Shown: positions 18,744-30,359, numbered from the stretch's first letter. The stretch is 64,000 nucleotides of DNA from Trichomonas vaginalis G3 (GCF_026262505.1 NC_067203.1:26207411-26271410), one strand, 5' to 3'. Notes: generated by a model from the sequence alone, not told the origin. Program-made: numbers and translations.

Positions 18744-19156
18744 ATGGACGTATTCGGATATCTTATTGAATTGAAGCAGAACAAAGTTTATACTCACAAA
18801 CAATACAAATACATGACAGAATAGTTCTTACACAAACAATGGAAAATGTTATAGAATAGCAATATTTGCTGAACCAAAATATTTTCATAAAGCAAAGAAA
18901 GTTGGTATAACTGAAATGGTGAAAGTTCTTGAAGCAGACAAAAATATAACTCAAAACTTACAGATATTTCTAAAGGTAATTTATCTTACAATATTATGTC
19001 AAAACTGGCGTACTGTCAATATTTGACGGAGAGAAGTCAGTTCAAGAACAACTTACTGACCTGCTGCAAAATCTGCTCGATGGAAGCTGTCGTTATGCAA
19101 TCTGAGGAGCCCCAGCAGGTTTCATCGAACGAATCTTCAAAGAGCATCTTCCGTGA
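18744..19156 (+). pseudogene. hypothetical protein, frameshifted
   Basis: The ATG at 18744 starts MDVFGYLIELKQNKVYTHKQ and stops early. Later frames give CYRIAIFAEPKYFHKAKKVG and DGEKSVQEQLTDLLQNLLDG, ending GFIERIFKEHLP at 19156. It overlaps the major capsid gene tail by 20 nt (convergent). In other Mavericks an adenain-type protease lies near the capsid gene, but I cannot see the His-Asp-Cys pattern here, so no function is assigned. Confidence 0.35.
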
Positions 19157-20667
19157 AAAGTGCTATTGGTTTTGTAAACTTCTTTGCTCTCAATTCATCT
19201 GGACCGTCTCTGTCACCAGTATATTGTATTTCTACTGTACCAACAGTTGAAATACCACCCATAAAGTCTTCTGAGTCAGCAAATGGAATGCCAAGCCAAA
19301 AGTTTGAACGGTCTCCATTTGTATATTGAGTTTTTTGACCTCCTGTATGAGTCCATACTTTCACATATGGCATAATAGAACTTTGCATTTCAGGGTTAAT
19401 GGTTATTGTGAAGTTGTTGTTAAAGTTCATAGCATCTAATGTCAAGTTGTATGACCTCATATCCTCAACTGTAGAATATTCTTCTCTTGGGTAATATTTA
19501 CCATCTATGTTTATATGATATTTAATACCGGGGTTGTAGAAGCAAGAATAGTCATTTATAGTTCGTTTGAAAAGAACAAACATTGTGTCTGCATGTTTCA
19601 TAGCAGTTGTTAAAGCAATATCTGTTCTGCTACCAGGAGTTCCTGGATTTTGGTTTCCAACTTCACCTGCAAAGTCTTTGACAGATATTTGGTGTATAGG
19701 GAACATAAGTGGAACTGCAATATATTTGGCAGCTAAAGCATTTGAAATATCTGGGTCCAACATATAAACGGCAAGTCTGCTTTGTATTCTCTTGCATTCA
19801 AATTTTTCGCATGTGAACTTAATAGGAACCCAAGCAGTATTGTTGTCTGCTGTTCCTGAGAAGTAGTAGTTTACTTCAGTGTTGAGGTTTGAGAAACCAA
19901 AGTCTAAGTCAACTTTCTCTTTGCACCATTTTCCAAATGGTATGCTGGCAGCTCCACCAGCTGTATCTGTAAGAGTGAATGGGTCTTGTGTGATGCAATG
20001 ACTAAGTTATTTTTGCTTGGAGTAAGTTCGATAGAAATTTTCCTGCCCAGTTTGGCAAGTATCTTAAAAACCTGAAGATGAGGAAAGATGACAAAGGAAC
20101 TCTAAGTTTCAGTTTACTTTAGTGCAGCAGTTCCATCTGAACCAGAAAGGTCAACATAAACTCCTGGAACGTTAGGGTCAAGTCTTCTTATTTTCTCAAT
20201 AGTTGCATACTGGTCTGTTTGTTCTCTAGCTTGTGGTTGTACTGAGTTTCTCAAAGCGAACCATTCATAGTTTGCCCATGTTACTGTTTGAACTAAGTCA
20301 GAGTTAGAATATATCTTATATCCATGAAAACTTCTGGAGCATATTGGTATCCGACATAGAAAATTCCATTGCAACCTTTCTTGTCAGACAACTTGGCAGA
20401 AGGTTTTATTTCAATGTCTTGGTCCACGTATAAGAATGAGTTGTCAATAGAAATAATATGAAACCTGTCGCAAGCAATATCTACTGTTGTTGAAGAACCT
20501 TCTCCAAACTCACCTACGTTTCCATAAGAAACAGCAGTTGTATATTCGTAAGTTCCAGGAACTATTTCTGACCTTCTAATGGCATTGTCGCATTCGTTAT
20601 ACCATTCGGAAACATTTCCGTTCATGGCATCCAAAACTGTTGGCGTTATATTCTGAGCGGCGTACAT
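19137..20667 (-). pseudogene. major capsid protein (double jelly-roll type), frameshifted
   Basis: Contiguous fragments cover a capsid of about 500 residues. The N-terminal part is at 20293-20667 (NGNVSEWYNECDNAIRRSE). A middle part is at 20114-20374 (LVQTVTWANYEWFALRNS). A conserved stretch near 20000-20110 reads RVPLSSFPHLQVFKILAKL. Another near 19900 reads DPFTLTDTAGGAASIPFG, and the long C-terminal part at 19137-19763 contains KHADTMFVLFKRTIND. These match the pattern I know for Maverick capsid proteins (formerly annotated as hypothetical). At least four frame changes occur. The product would form the icosahedral shell. Confidence 0.7.
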
Positions 20668-20699
20668 TTCATATGGGTAAAAATATAGAATAGTTGGAT

Positions 20700-21960
20700 T
20701 TATATGTCATAATAGAACCCACTCGGACCAAGCTTTACTTTCTTCCTGACTGAGTTTTTAACTGAATCTTTAACTCTTCTTTTTCCTTCATTGCCACTAC
20801 TTTCACTAGATGAAGTTACTTCTTCACTACTTTCACTTTGTTCTACTCTTCTCTTCTTCTTTGGTGTCGCTTTGGTAACTTGCCCTCTGCTTCAAGTTGT
20901 AGCATCTTTGCCTCATGTTCACCTAGTATGTTGTAAATTTCCCATGTCCTTTTGCCTTTGGGCTCTGGTCGCCCATCTCAGGTAACCTATATCCTAGAAA
21001 GATTTTGTCATAGTTTGTATTTGAGTCTTCGCGTATTGTTTGCATGACTCTTTCCTGAGTTTCCGGTTCAAGCTCTTCAAATATAGCTTGTCCATATGGA
21101 ATAAGCTCGTTTCCAAATATATGTTTTGTAGCCATTCTGGTTTTCTTTCCATGTAACCAATAATATCTTTTGTGAATGGGAAAGCTTTTACCCAACGTTT
21201 CAGTCTTGCGTCATTTATTTCTGTAGTTGGTTTTATTTTGTCATGGAACATGTTTTTCAATACTAACATTTCATTTGGTACTGTCCATTTGAGTTTTCTT
21301 AAATATTCATCCCTTCTCATTTCATTGTCTGCAAAGTAAGTTTTTGACATTTTGCAAACTTTCGTTTGCAGGGTCATGTACAATAGGTTCTCTTCCTTCT
21401 CTCTCCCTAACTTTCTTTCTAAACTCTTCACCAAATATACCATCTCTATGGTTCTGTGTAGTTCTTTGAGATAAATGTTCTAGAACGTCAGGTGTTAAAT
21501 TTCCCTCAGCCATGTTCATTTCATACTGGTCCAAAATATCTGCATCTTTCATATCTTTCAATGGCATTAAAGCCGCGCTGAAAATACCCGTTATATCTGG
21601 TTCACCATTCACTTCCATTGCGTCTACAACTTCTTGGAATTGAGGTTGTAAGTTTATGAACCACCTATCCGGTTTAGCTTTATGACCCCATTTCATTGTA
21701 GTTCCATAGTCTGCAGAAACAAAAGTAGGTTTGTTTCCATATTGGTTAGGTTCTGAATGAACTTTAAACAATGTTTCATTTCTATATGTTTTGTTGAAAT
21801 TTAACCTTTTATTTTCACCGAGTTCAGCCAAAGATTGAACGTTATATGGTCGTAAGTAAAAAGGATTATTGTATTTGCGTACATTTTCTTTCAGTACTTC
21901 CATTCTATGCTGAATATTTTCATCTGATGTTGGAGTCTTTTGTATGTCGGTGAACATGTT
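20700..21960 (-). pseudogene. large NLS-bearing Maverick protein, C-terminal part
   Basis: This is the C-terminal third of a large gene whose other parts lie at 31167-31557 and 32341-33300. It begins at the 9.2-kb insertion border with MFTDIQKTPTSDENIQHRME and continues through a helical region (DRWFINLQPQFQEVVDAMEV). After two frame changes it ends in a tail with PKKKRRVEQSESSEEV, a classical nuclear-localisation-like string, followed by a Ser/Glu run and basic end, stop at 20700. The element 2 homologue is at 34343-37370. Function unknown; it is long, partly disordered and probably nuclear or DNA-associated. Confidence 0.65.
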
Positions 21961-22742
21961 GTGCATGAAAAATAGCGCGACTTCACTTTTGACAAAAAGT
22001 GGCATTGTTTCTGATGGTTTTGTTATTTATTTGTCAGATTTATAAATGGATAATAATGCTGTAAATCAGATATTAATTAAAAATATTTAAGATTTGTGTT
22101 CGAATTGAAAAGCAAAATGATATTTTTTTTAATTGAAAAACGTTAATATCTGATATTTTGAAGTTTTTAATATTTGTTAGTATCTTAAATTATTGAATGC
22201 ATACGTTTTTTATGTTCTCAATTTTAAAAAATTGTGAAGAATTTAGTTTTTTGGAGATGGATGTTTAATATTTGTGAGTGAGAATGCAAGCAGGAGTTTG
22301 GTACTTTAAGGCTAGGTTGAGATAGATTTCCCATTATATTATCTGTGAATATATTGTTTGAAAATTCAAGATATAAAAATATATTATCAAAAAATTTTAT
22401 ATTTTTAAATACAATAGGGTGGAAATATAGTACAATGAGATAGCAATGATATATTTTATAATGGGAGGTAATCTGAAGATAAGTAGCAAATTTTATGCGA
22501 TTTTGATTGGGAGTTGGAGGGTGTGAGTGTTGCATGCTAAGATCAGTCATAATGTAAACCTCTCAATTTTATTGTCGTGGGAAGTATCTCAATTCCTTCA
22601 AAAAAATTGAAAAACTATTTAATTTTAAAAATATAATACTTTTAATTAGTTAATTAATTGGAGATATTTTTAAAAAATCACTTTTGATAATACTTTTGAG
22701 AACTTTAATTCAAAAAATATATTCAAAAATATCCAGGATATC

Positions 22743-23060
22743 AAGAGGGAATTGTTCCTTATGAGGTATATAGTTATGATGTATACCTCATAAGGAACAA
22801 TTCCCTCCTTAAAACGAGAAAACTTGTTCGAAATTGTTTATCATTTCGAACAAGTTTTCTCGTTTTTAATAAGAAACTAAAGGCTATGAGGCATTGATTA
22901 TATATTAGTGCCTCACAGCCTTTAGTTTCTAATAGATAGCTGGGAAACTTTCTCCAAATGATAAGTTATTCAGAGAAAGTTTCCCAGTTATCAAGAGGGA
23001 ATTGTTCCTTATGAGGTATATAGTTATGATGTATACCTCATAAGGAACAATTCCCTCCTT
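22743..23060. repeat. array of five abutting hairpins
   Basis: Five near-perfect inverted repeats follow one another almost without gaps: 22743-22810, 22811-22867, 22871-22930, 22937-22989 and 22993-23060. The first and fifth are identical including the loop. Two types alternate. Type A (short loop) has stems such as GAGAAAACTTGTTCGAAA. Type B (stem with GAGG and TACCTC or GCCTCA near the loop) includes CTATGAGGCA. Stem sequences differ between hairpins, but each arm matches its partner. Confidence 0.9.
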
Positions 23061-23997
23061 AAAATCGTAGACATTTTTATACTTATTAATCAACCATTCA
23101 AAATCATATTCCTCTGAAAAGTAATTTTATTAAAAATTTAGAATTTTAATAAATATAGAGTTTGAATTTCATACAATACCTATATATTTTCAATAATGGA
23201 ATTTGAAAACCATTCTCAAAAGGGTAAAAAAGGGGGTTGGCGTCCTAAGGCGTCCTAGTGTAAATTTCTCAAAATTGTGATATTTACATCACATTTTTGA
23301 GAGGTTTATGGGCGTCCTAAGGGAAAATTGAATAGCTAGGGCGTCCCGAATTTTCATTCTAAGATTTAAATATATTATATACTTAAGTATAATACAAGCA
23401 ATATAAAAATTAAATTTTTATTATGTTAACTTATAAGAAATTTTTTTGAATTATCGTTGATTTATTGTAATCTTTCCAGGCTATACTTTTGAAATCAACT
23501 TTACCTGTCATACGCATTAATGTAGTAGATGTCCAGGTGTAGCTATTATATCCCAGCAACATTGGTATTTTATCATTGTAAGATATCAAAATGAAGCGTT
23601 TTTTCAGATATAATTTTTCGTAAATTTTTCAAAAATAAGATGGTAAAAAAGCCTCGACTTGCTCGAAAAATAACAATTTTTTTACTTGTAAAAATAACCC
23701 TTTTACAGCATGGGCAGCTATTCAATCACTATTTCTTTTTCTAAAAGTATATTTTTCAAAAAAAATTAAGATCAAATTCGACAATTTCTTGATGAAAGCA
23801 AAAATATTACACATACTTCTAGATGCATGGGATAAAATATGCAATTATTCAATCAATTCGCATGATTTGAAAAAAAAATCTAAATTTGATAAAAATGTAG
23901 AAATTTTTTATTTTTAACTTGAGATTCGATTTTTTTGATCCAATTTGTGAATTTTTTTTGATCGGAATTTCAATTAATTTGTTGATCAAAAATGACC
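23061..23997. other. AT-rich non-coding stretch with one weak hairpin
   Basis: No gene is visible. 23225-23345 contains GGCGTCCTA repeated four times and a hairpin made by AAATTTCTCAAAATTGTG and its near complement. The remainder is A/T-rich. Confidence 0.6.
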
Positions 23998-25104
23998 TCA
24001 CAATGTTTGATCATAAGTGAAGTCATCTTCATGGGTATTTAGAAATTCCAAGAGAAATTGCTTATTTCTCGCAGATGTAATATCTGAGAAAATCGAATTT
24101 AAATATTCATAGAAACCCAAATCATTCTCCGGTTCGAATAATTCATCTGTTGCTTTTTCTGTTTTTTCTATGAATTTTAATAATTTGATTAATAAATCTT
24201 CATCAGGAAGAATTATTGCTGCATTTGTGATAAAATTCCATATTGAGGTAATATGGCAATAATTACATTTATAAAATGTAATTTTATCCAAATTTTTTTG
24301 GCAAATTCACATAATAGCATTAATATTTGAAGCTGAGATTAAACCTGTGATTACTTCTGTAACTTTTGGAAAATCATCGCAATTTAATATCTCTTTATAT
24401 TGAATTGAGAAATAAAAAAAATCAAATGGATTCATTTCTTCAATTTCAAGGAGATTGTAAAAATTGATAGAAGTGTTATTGCAACAAATTGTATTTGCAG
24501 CAAAAAATATCATTTGCTCGATTCCATTTTTGGAATAAATTTGCTGGAACAATGTTAAATTAAAACAGTTGCTTAATTTTTCTTCATTGTTTTCATAAAA
24601 AAGTAACAAGTTTGCAACTGAAATTTCAAAATTTTGATAATTGCCAGTTATTTCAGTAAATATATATATTTGCTTTTCTTCATCTAAAAATGGCAAATAT
24701 TGATTTGCAATATTAACTAAAGTTTGGGATAAATTGTTCCAGTTTGATTTTACAATTTGTGAGCACATTATGTAATATGTAAATTTATCCGCTTTGTAGG
24801 AATTTAAAATTGTTTGTTGTTCTGTTTCAGTTAAATTACTGAATTTTTCAAGATTAATATTGTGATAAAAAATAGAATCCTTGAAACATTCTGATATCTT
24901 TTCAATGTTTAAAACGGATGCTAAAAAATGTAAAAGAACTTCATCAGTCACTGTGATTTTTTTGAAAAATTTATCCCAATTCAAGCATCCAATTGATCTT
25001 TCTGTCATTGTACTTATGCATTGATAAAGTTGATTTAATGAATCCGAAGAATAATCATTATGCTTGACTAGTTGAGTTAGTTGATACAGACTGTCGTCAG
25101 CCAT
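23998..25104 (-). pseudogene. helical-repeat protein with one in-frame TGA
   Basis: A single frame of 369 codons is interrupted only by TGA at 24307-24309. The upstream part (265 residues, starting MADDSLYQLTQLVKHNDYSS) is a series of paired helices of the armadillo/HEAT style. The downstream part continues helical (LLIKLLKFIEKTEKATDE) and ends at 23998. Not recognised as a defined family. It is divergent from the MULE transposase and shares a promoter region made of 167-bp repeats. It could be cargo of the element or a captured host gene. Confidence 0.5.
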
Positions 25105-25153
25105 TTTAAAAAAATGAATAAAATTGTATAGTAAATTATATTTGTGAAATTTG

Positions 25154-25555
25154 TGACGCTACATTCAATCTAAGACCAATATCTCAAAGAATTCTCATTT
25201 AAGTATTACTTTTCATTGTTTTTTAAAAAATATCTTTGCTTATTTGTTCACTTTTTTGACATTTATTATATGCTTTTTATCATATTTCCGATGATATGAA
25301 TATATATTCTATATAAGAATGACGCTACATTCAATCTAAGACCAATATCTCAAAGAATTACTCATTTAAGTATTACTTTTCATTGTTTTTTAAAAAATAT
25401 CTTTGCTTATTTGTTCACTTTTTTGACATTTATTATATGCTTTTTATCATATTTCCGATGATATGAATATATATTCTATATAAGAATGACGCTACATTCA
25501 ATCTAAGACCAATATCTCAAAGAATTACTCATTTAAGTATTACTTTTCATTTTTG
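25154..25555. repeat. 167-bp tandem repeat, 2.4 copies, in divergent promoter
   Basis: The unit starts GACGCTACATTCAATCTAAG and recurs at 25154, 25321 and 25488, nearly identical. Each copy carries TCATTTAAG and TTTTCATT stretches resembling trichomonad initiators (TCAYTT). The repeat occupies the space between two divergent genes, so it triplicates their promoter region. Confidence 0.85.
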
Positions 25556-25604
25556 ATTCAATTTTCGAACGGTTTTCGTAAATTTTGCATCATTTCATTT
25601 TTTA

Positions 25605-27470
25605 ATGGGAAAATCATCTATATTTAATCAAAAAAGAGCAAACTTTACAGACGAAAATAAAATATTTATCAGGGAACAATCTGATAAATACCAAAAATCA
25701 ACATCGAGAGATGAAAAAACGAATATAATCAAACAAGTTCTTCAATATTTTAATATTAAATACGCCGAAAATGAATCTAAAGCTGTCAGAAGATATTTTA
25801 GTTATATTGCAGTTAAAAATATTCCCGCAGTTACTGGAAAATATCCTGATACAATTGTTCGCAAAGATATGCTTTATTCGCATGATCATACAAATATTAT
25901 TAATTCAAATAATATTGAACGTTACTACCGTTGCATCGATCATTCTTGTCAAGCACGTTATTTAGTTAAAATTGAGAACAGTTCAGTTTCCGAAGATTTA
26001 CAAAAGGAACATATACCCGAATGCAGACAATTTAAAAAGTTACAAAATGAAAAAAATGATATTCATAAATCAATGACTCTGACAGAAATATACAATAAGG
26101 CAATGGCAAAATTTTCTGAAGACAACGGCACTTTTCAGCAGATTAAAAAATTTATGACAGAACTTGCTGTTGGTACTGATGAAAACCCATTAATTAAAGA
26201 TTCATTGGTCAGGGAAGTTTATAATAAGTCCAGAAAATTTTCTGTTGGAGAAAAAATTACAGACGATGAAATTGCTAATTTTTGTTTAATAAATGGCGAG
26301 CAGTTTTTCATTGGCCATGATTTTCAAGCAAATTGTGAGACGATGTTTTTTGGTTTTGAGAAGGCAATTCAATTTGCAAAAGAAGCCACAGATTTATTTT
26401 GCGATGGAACTTTTAAAATTACACCAAAACATTTTCAAAAAGGACAGATGCTAACAATTATGATTTGTGAACCTTCAACAAATCAATATCTACCACTTTT
26501 ATTTATATTCATGAAAAACCGCACATTTGAATCTTATAAGAAGGCATTTGAATATATTTTTACTGTCAAGGGTATTCCATTTTCAAAGCTAATTCAAATT
26601 CATTGTGATTTTGAAAAGGGAATGATAGAGGCACTTCAACAAATTTTCCCTAAAGTCCGTATAATTGGATGCCTATTTCATTTCAAACAAGCTTTACACA
26701 GGAAACTTGTTGCACTTTATACAAAAAATTTCAATACTTTACAAAATTCTTTATTTAAGCTATATTCTATTACTCCATTCATGTCTCATGAAGAATTTGT
26801 ACTTACAATGCATATAATTAATCAAAATAAAGTTGATTCGATCAAAGATTATATTGATTATTTCAACAAAGTTTGGTTGCCGCACTACAATTTAATATCT
26901 CAATATAATAATGCAACTGCAATATTCACTAATGATTGCCTCGAGAGTATGCATTCAGAATTTTCTTCGTTAAAACATCCAAACATTTATGAAGCTATTA
27001 AGAAGATATCTCAAATCCAATTAGATAAATATAACGCCATCAAAAATAACCAGAAGATCGAGCGCCATATAAAAACCGTTATCACTGATAGCTACAAAAA
27101 TTATATTCTTGACTGCTTTCAAAAAGAACTTGAGAAAACAATTTTTTCTATCAAACAATACAACGTAAGTGATCTTTCTTTGACTCAGAACGAGATTTCT
27201 CCATATGGTTCCATAGAATCGAGTTCATTGTTCGAAAATATTCCAGTTCATGATGCAGATATACTCAAATCGATCGATCTAACAGATAAAGATACAATGA
27301 TCACTAAGTTTATTAATGAAAAAAGAGAAAAAATTATGGCATTATTTAATGAAACTGTTGTAAACGAAAACGATAAAAACGGTTTGACAAAAGTGATACT
27401 TTACATGGCAAAAAATAGAGCCTTACTTTTGAGATACTTGAGATTGAAACTGAATCTTATGAAGCGGTGA
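25605..27470 (+). CDS. Mutator-like (MULE) transposase
   Basis: An intact 621-residue transposase that cuts and inserts its element through a DDE core. A FLYWCH-like zinc region at about residues 107-148 has CIDHSC and HIPEC. The MULE core has D267 (LFCDGTFK), D335 (IHCDFEKGM), the C-x-x-H signature C356-H359 (GCLFHFKQ) and E447 (TNDCLESMH). Length and order fit the family. The leader contains TCATTTCATTTTTTAATG, a host-type initiator, unlike the Maverick leaders. This is the one complete transposase in the window and could still be functional. Confidence 0.9.
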   Translation: MGKSSIFNQKRANFTDENKIFIREQSDKYQKSTSRDEKTNIIKQVLQYFNIKYAENESKAVRRYFSYIAVKNIPAVTGKYPDTIVRKDMLYSHDHTNIINSNNIERYYRCIDHSCQARYLVKIENSSVSEDLQKEHIPECRQFKKLQNEKNDIHKSMTLTEIYNKAMAKFSEDNGTFQQIKKFMTELAVGTDENPLIKDSLVREVYNKSRKFSVGEKITDDEIANFCLINGEQFFIGHDFQANCETMFFGFEKAIQFAKEATDLFCDGTFKITPKHFQKGQMLTIMICEPSTNQYLPLLFIFMKNRTFESYKKAFEYIFTVKGIPFSKLIQIHCDFEKGMIEALQQIFPKVRIIGCLFHFKQALHRKLVALYTKNFNTLQNSLFKLYSITPFMSHEEFVLTMHIINQNKVDSIKDYIDYFNKVWLPHYNLISQYNNATAIFTNDCLESMHSEFSSLKHPNIYEAIKKISQIQLDKYNAIKNNQKIERHIKTVITDSYKNYILDCFQKELEKTIFSIKQYNVSDLSLTQNEISPYGSIESSSLFENIPVHDADILKSIDLTDKDTMITKFINEKREKIMALFNETVVNENDKNGLTKVILYMAKNRALLLRYLRLKLNLMKR

Positions 27471-27554
27471 TCTTGAATCACTACATCATAAGGTTCAGTT
27501 TCATATAAAATTTGTTATTCTTTTGGAATTATTTCTTATAAGATTTTACATCTT

Positions 27555-28275
27555 TTAGCGGGGAATGTTTGTTATCATGTATATATTATAAATATTTACA
27601 CGATAACGAACATTCCTCACTAAATTACTGAGAAACTTTGAGGAAATGTCGAACAATTTCCTCAAAGTTTCTCAGATTTATATAGATAACTAGAGTCCCC
27701 TAGGCACTGATTCTGGTTCAGTACCTAGGAGGCTCTGGTTATCTAACGAACTGATAAAATGTTTTTAAATTTTGTGAATATTGCTACCTGTGAAGCACTG
27801 ACTTGACTTCAAATCAGTACCTCACAGTAGCAATTACATTGAAATATGGGAGAAACTTGTCCGAATGTTAAAACTATTCGGACAAAGTTCTTCCCATTTG
27901 TAGTGGAGATGGAAGGCTTGAGGTATATTGTATTAATATATACCCCAAGCCTTCCATCTCCACTTGAAAGTGTCCAAACTTTTGGGTTAATAGTTTGCAA
28001 TTAACCAAAGTTTGACACTTTCTAGAAGGAATGGATGGTAAGAGATATCCATTCATATGGTATATCTCTTACCCTCAATTCCTTCTTAAAATGGGAGAAA
28101 CTTTGTCCGAATGTTAACTATTCGGACAAAGTTTCTCCCATTTTGCGAAGGAATGGAGGCTATGAGATACTGATGAAATGTCAGTAACTCAGTGGCCTCC
28201 AATTCCTTCCTAAAACTCATAAAAGTGGACCTTACATGCATTTAAAATTTGACATGTAAGTCCACTTTTTGTGAG
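27555..28275. repeat. array of eleven abutting hairpins
   Basis: Hairpins at 27555-27623, 27627-27675, 27683-27745, 27780-27833, 27845-27899, 27901-27964, 27965-28023, 28024-28086, 28087-28144, 28146-28211 and 28215-28275. Types A and B again alternate, with one B-B exception. Type A stems are variants of GAGAAACTTTGTCCGAA. Type B stems carry GAGGTATA or CACTGA with TACCTC or TCAGTACCT opposite. Several abut with 0-2 bases between them. The array follows the MULE transposase stop by about 85 bp. Confidence 0.9.
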
Positions 28276-29888
28276 CGCGGGATTTGACGGAGTCAAATCC
28301 CTTTTTCGTTTACGAGAAAACATTAAATCATCCAGATTTAATTCATCCACTCCAATTCAACTAATTTGAGCAAGCCATACAAATCAAGGTTCAGAGCTCC
28401 AATTCGCTCCGAAAATTCAAATATTGCAGACTCTACAGATTTAGAACCAGAAAATCAAAACCATCCTGTCTACAAATCAAATGTCTAGTATCTAGAACAT
28501 AAGCGGACCTTCTTGATCATATTGAAAAACAATTATCGAAAATGCGCTCGTATTGGAATTCTCCTACTACAAATGCTATTGTTGGGCCGTCAAACCAAGT
28601 TTCAGTTAATAGCAAGCAAAATTCTAAAAAAATAAGAAAAAATCTTCCATAACAACAAATCAAACAATAAAAAACAAAATTCATCCGACAATCCTCCTAA
28701 ACGTAAAGCTCCTATTTCGGAAGGATTCTCAGCGATAATAATCTATATTTTCAAGTTCATCGAAAGAGATCGAAAAGCAAAACGTTCCACATCTACAGAG
28801 AAAAAGTATTGATATATGAAGTCTAATTCCTTTTTTAACTACTATATTTTTATTCTTATGACAAAAAATAATAATATTATTTAACAATTTTCATTTTTTT
28901 TCTTTTAACAATTTCGTTTTATTTCCATTTATTGTTAAATGATTTTAGCATACACCTTTCTTTGTTCATCTTCTAAATACAATTTATTTTTTTCTAGATA
29001 TAATTCTATTCATTCAATTCGATCGTCATTTTTCAGTACATGATCGTAATTTTCAATTATTGATCGCAATTTACTTCAGAATTTGTTCGCAATATTGCTT
29101 ATCAAATTATATCTCTATTCTCTCATTTCTGTTTAGTCAATATCATTTCACTCCTATTGTCTTAATACATGCTATTAATTTTCTTAAAATTAAAAAAAAA
29201 AATATCAACTTTTAAAAACAGAAACTTACATCCTAGGTCAATGGATTTTGATGTGAGATACATTTAATCTGTTTTTCTTTTTTTATTTTTAAATAATTGA
29301 ATATTTATAGTTGTTATGGTCTTACATCATGTAAACGAATTTTCTTAAAGTAAATTTACTTTTTCTTCAATCTTTCACATATTTATTAAAAAAAATTATC
29401 CAAAAAATGTTTAGAATGAAAAAAATAGAAAAATCTTCATTTATAGTCTTTCTTGAATGTATACGTTTTGTTTTTTCTTTTTAAAAATTCAATTTTTAGA
29501 AAAATCGAGAAAAAATTCATTTTCTCTATTTTTTGGACGCCATACCCATCGAAATCTCCTCTCAGGACGCCATAAACTATTCAATTATGGTGTAAACTTC
29601 TCAAAAATGAATAGTTTATACAGGACGGTTAGACGCCAAACCTTTACGCCGCCCCTCAAAAGTTCTCAAAAACCTTTTTCATAATTTAAGAAAATCTGAG
29701 TATAAATTAAGTGAATAAATTCGCTTTGACACTACTTTTAATTTTTAATTTCAAAAAATTATATGTGCTTCTTAAAATGACTCAAAAAATTTATTATAAA
29801 ATAATATATAATATTAAAAATCCACAACATTTTTTACTTTACATAATCGTACTTCCTCGACGATTAATTTCCACTCAATTTCTATCGT
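28276..29888. other. non-coding region with coding relic
   Basis: 28276-28304 forms a small hairpin (GGATTTGAC, loop, TCAAATCC) followed by a T-run. 28310-28810 is more C-rich on the plus strand and shows short open pieces such as NPPKRKAPISEGFSA, probably a decayed coding sequence I cannot identify. 28830-29540 is A/T-rich without genes. 29541-29645 has GGACGCC boxes inversely related to 23225-23345. Confidence 0.4.
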
Positions 29889-29956
29889 TGACCGAACTTA
29901 GCATGCAACAATGAGTACTATAGCATGTAATAGTATCTCACACCCTCCAATTTCCC

Positions 29957-30078
29957 TATGGCCCGAAAATTTTGGTGAATGCGTCGCATTTCACCAAAAA
30001 ATTTTCGGCGCCATATAGAGACTATAGTCTGCGAGGTACTGATTTCTATCTATGTACCTCGCAGACCATAGTTCTCAG
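29957..30078. repeat. two further hairpins (types A and B)
   Basis: 29959-30013 pairs GAAAATTTTGGTGAA with its complement around a TGCGTCGCA loop. 30017-30077 pairs GTCTGCGAGGTACTGA with GTACCTCGCAGAC. They lie just outside the right inverted end of the 7.4-kb element and have the same A-then-B order as the main arrays. Confidence 0.8.
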
Positions 30079-30359
30079 CCAAAATGCGTAATAATTTGAG
30101 AGTCTATATGATAATGTAAAAGTTAAAACATTCAAGTATTTAAGTATTTCTTTAAAATATAGGGTTCAAAGTGCGTTTAGCACAGCGCCTCATATGAGAC
30201 TATATGGATATAGGAAATGAATATAATATTTATAATAAAAAAATATGAGAATAATGTATATGATGAGTATGTTTTTATTTGGCGCCATGCCGGGATATAA
30301 AATGAATTTAGAAAGAGGGTTTCGCGGAAATTTTTGGCGGGATTTTTTCATATTTTTTA

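Larger units (their letters stand above)
22509..29956. mobile_element. 7.4-kb MULE-type element with imperfect inverted ends
   Basis: The left end 22509-22549 (GGGAGTTGGAGGGTGTGAG, then TTGCATGCTAAGATCAGTCA) is matched in inverse by 29889-29956, which has an extra 28-base stretch between the two conserved blocks. Further in, inversely related sequence with GGCGTCC/GGACGCC and a TCTCAAAA core lies at about 23230-23345 and 29541-29645. A MULE transposase gene sits in the middle. Exact ends and target duplication could not be fixed by eye. Confidence 0.5.

Noticed and set aside
18744-19156. Adenain-type maturation protease
   Set aside because: Position near the capsid gene is suggestive, but no His-Asp/Glu-Gln-Cys pattern could be seen in any frame.
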